Source of the DNA: Spirogloea muscicola
Taxonomy: Eukaryota; Streptophyta; Zygnematophyceae; Spirogloeales; Spirogloeaceae
Assembly (NCBI GenBank): GCA_009602725.1
Contig: WELB01000152.1
Span: 131,730 to 148,036, forward strand
Reading direction: 5' to 3'
DNA length: 16,307 bases
Notes under the pieces: generated by a model
Database searches by the model: none
The model's input: only the letters and a program-made list of their open reading frames with translations
What the model was told of the DNA's origin: nothing
Translations under genes and position numbers: made by a program
In this document: positions 15,611-16,307 of the stretch, one piece after another
Numbering within the stretch: the first letter of the stretch is position 1
Layout: each line of letters starts with the position of its first letter

Positions 15611-15985
15611 ATGCCCATCCTGCGGGGCGAGGACGGCCGGTCGCACACCCGGCGCGCCGACCTGGTCGCTATCCTGCCCAGCGGCGGTCCCCGCATCATC
15701 ACTGATGTGGTGACAACGGACAGCTACGACTCCGGCAACCCCACCAGGTCGGCGTCGTTTGCAGGGCATGCGGTCGGCCTGGCAGCCCGGGCAAAAGAGA
15801 AGAAATATGCCGATCACCCGGTCGGTGATGAGTTCGCGGCCCTGGCGATAGATGTTCAGGGGGCCTTCGGCAGCCGCTGGCTGGATCTCCTCCAGCGGCT
15901 TGCTCGTCAGGCTATTGATCGGCGGTCGGGTCCGCCCGGGGCGCTGCCCGGCTTCAACGCCGCCGGGTCGCTCGCCCAGGTCTTT
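15611..15985 (+). pseudogene. Retroelement endonuclease-like domain, copy A
   Basis: The open frame reads MPILRGEDGRSHTRRADLVA, then ILPSGGPRIITDVVTTDS: Ala-Asp, 14 residues, then Asp-Val-Val, the PD-x(12-14)-D/E pattern of the restriction-like endonuclease in R2-type non-LTR elements (here A for P). Then AARAKEKKYADHPVGDEF, LAIDVQGAFGSRWLDLLQRLA, FNAAGSLAQVF. After about 15985 the homology jumps to copy B in another frame, so copy A lacks its C-terminal tail. The frame within the copy is intact and GC-rich, so this is a younger relic than the one at 14326-14879. Confidence 0.75.
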
Positions 15986-15995
15986 CCGTTGTGCC

Positions 15996-16307
15996 ACCAC
16001 GGCTGGGTATGCGGTCGCCTGCGCTGCTCGGGCCAAAGAGCTGAAGTACGCGGATCATCCGCGGGAAGACGAGTTCTTCCCGTTGGCCATCGACACACAT
16101 GGGGCGCTGGACGCTCGGTGGCTCGAGCTGCTCACCCAGCTCGCCCGCCACACCATCGCCCGGCGCTTCCATGGGGAGCCGGTTGACTTCCCTGCAGCGG
16201 GGTCGCTGGCGCAAGTGTATCGAATGCGCCTGGCCGTCTCGCTGCAGAGGTCCATGGCCCGGGCGCTGCACCTTCGTGCCGGCAGAGCCCTCGCTGCTGC
16301 CTCTGGC
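15996..16307 (+). CDS. Retroelement endonuclease-like domain and tail, copy B, open to the window edge
   Basis: 104 codons without a stop: TTAGYAVACAARAKELKYAD, DEFFPLAIDTHGALDARW, LELLTQLARHTIARRF, FPAAGSLAQVYRMRLAVSLQ, RSMARALHLRAGRALAAASG. It covers the Lys/Tyr part of the nuclease fold and most of the C-terminal tail; the expected QGD-F-P and SDL-LLTRGY end would lie just beyond the window. It starts inside the domain, so it is 5'-truncated or fused to copy A by an internal deletion or unequal crossover. No start codon belongs to this piece. Confidence 0.65.

Overview
The window is nuclear DNA from a GC-rich eukaryote, most likely a green alga of the chlorophyte type. The evidence is two spliced housekeeping genes with GT-AG introns and plant/algal-type protein matches, set among decayed non-LTR retrotransposons. 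No bacterial operon, rRNA, tRNA or CRISPR array is visible.

Layout. (1) 1-690: the first two coding exons of a TEX261/SVP26-family ER-Golgi membrane protein gene, minus strand, running out of the window through a purine-rich microsatellite. (2) 690-6600: a graveyard of one retroelement family in both orientations. Each copy keeps some of a reverse transcriptase ORF tail ending ...LTRGY-stop, a conserved linker, a GGGCTGG...CCAGCCC hairpin and a 3' end like GGGCGAGCACTTTCTTC. The longest copy (3255-4620, minus) keeps reverse transcriptase motifs including YADD and a Cys/His cluster. (3) 6680-12708: a 12-exon SEN1/MAA3-type superfamily 1 RNA/DNA helicase gene, plus strand. Its exon phases close to a 1158-residue protein when read from ATG 7132; the frame is open 150 codons further upstream, next to an undetermined base. 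(4) 12709-14040: no gene recognised. (5) 14040-16307: more copies of the same retroelement, including copies of its C-terminal PD-(D/E)XK-like endonuclease domain, the last one open to the window edge.

The most interesting aspects are the retroelement cluster and its shared 3' hairpin module, whose tandem, nested and inverted placement suggests insertion into its own 3' ends; a 183-bp identical direct repeat on either side of the helicase gene; and a set of GTC-type 5' splice sites in that gene. All family assignments were made by reading motifs, with no database search.
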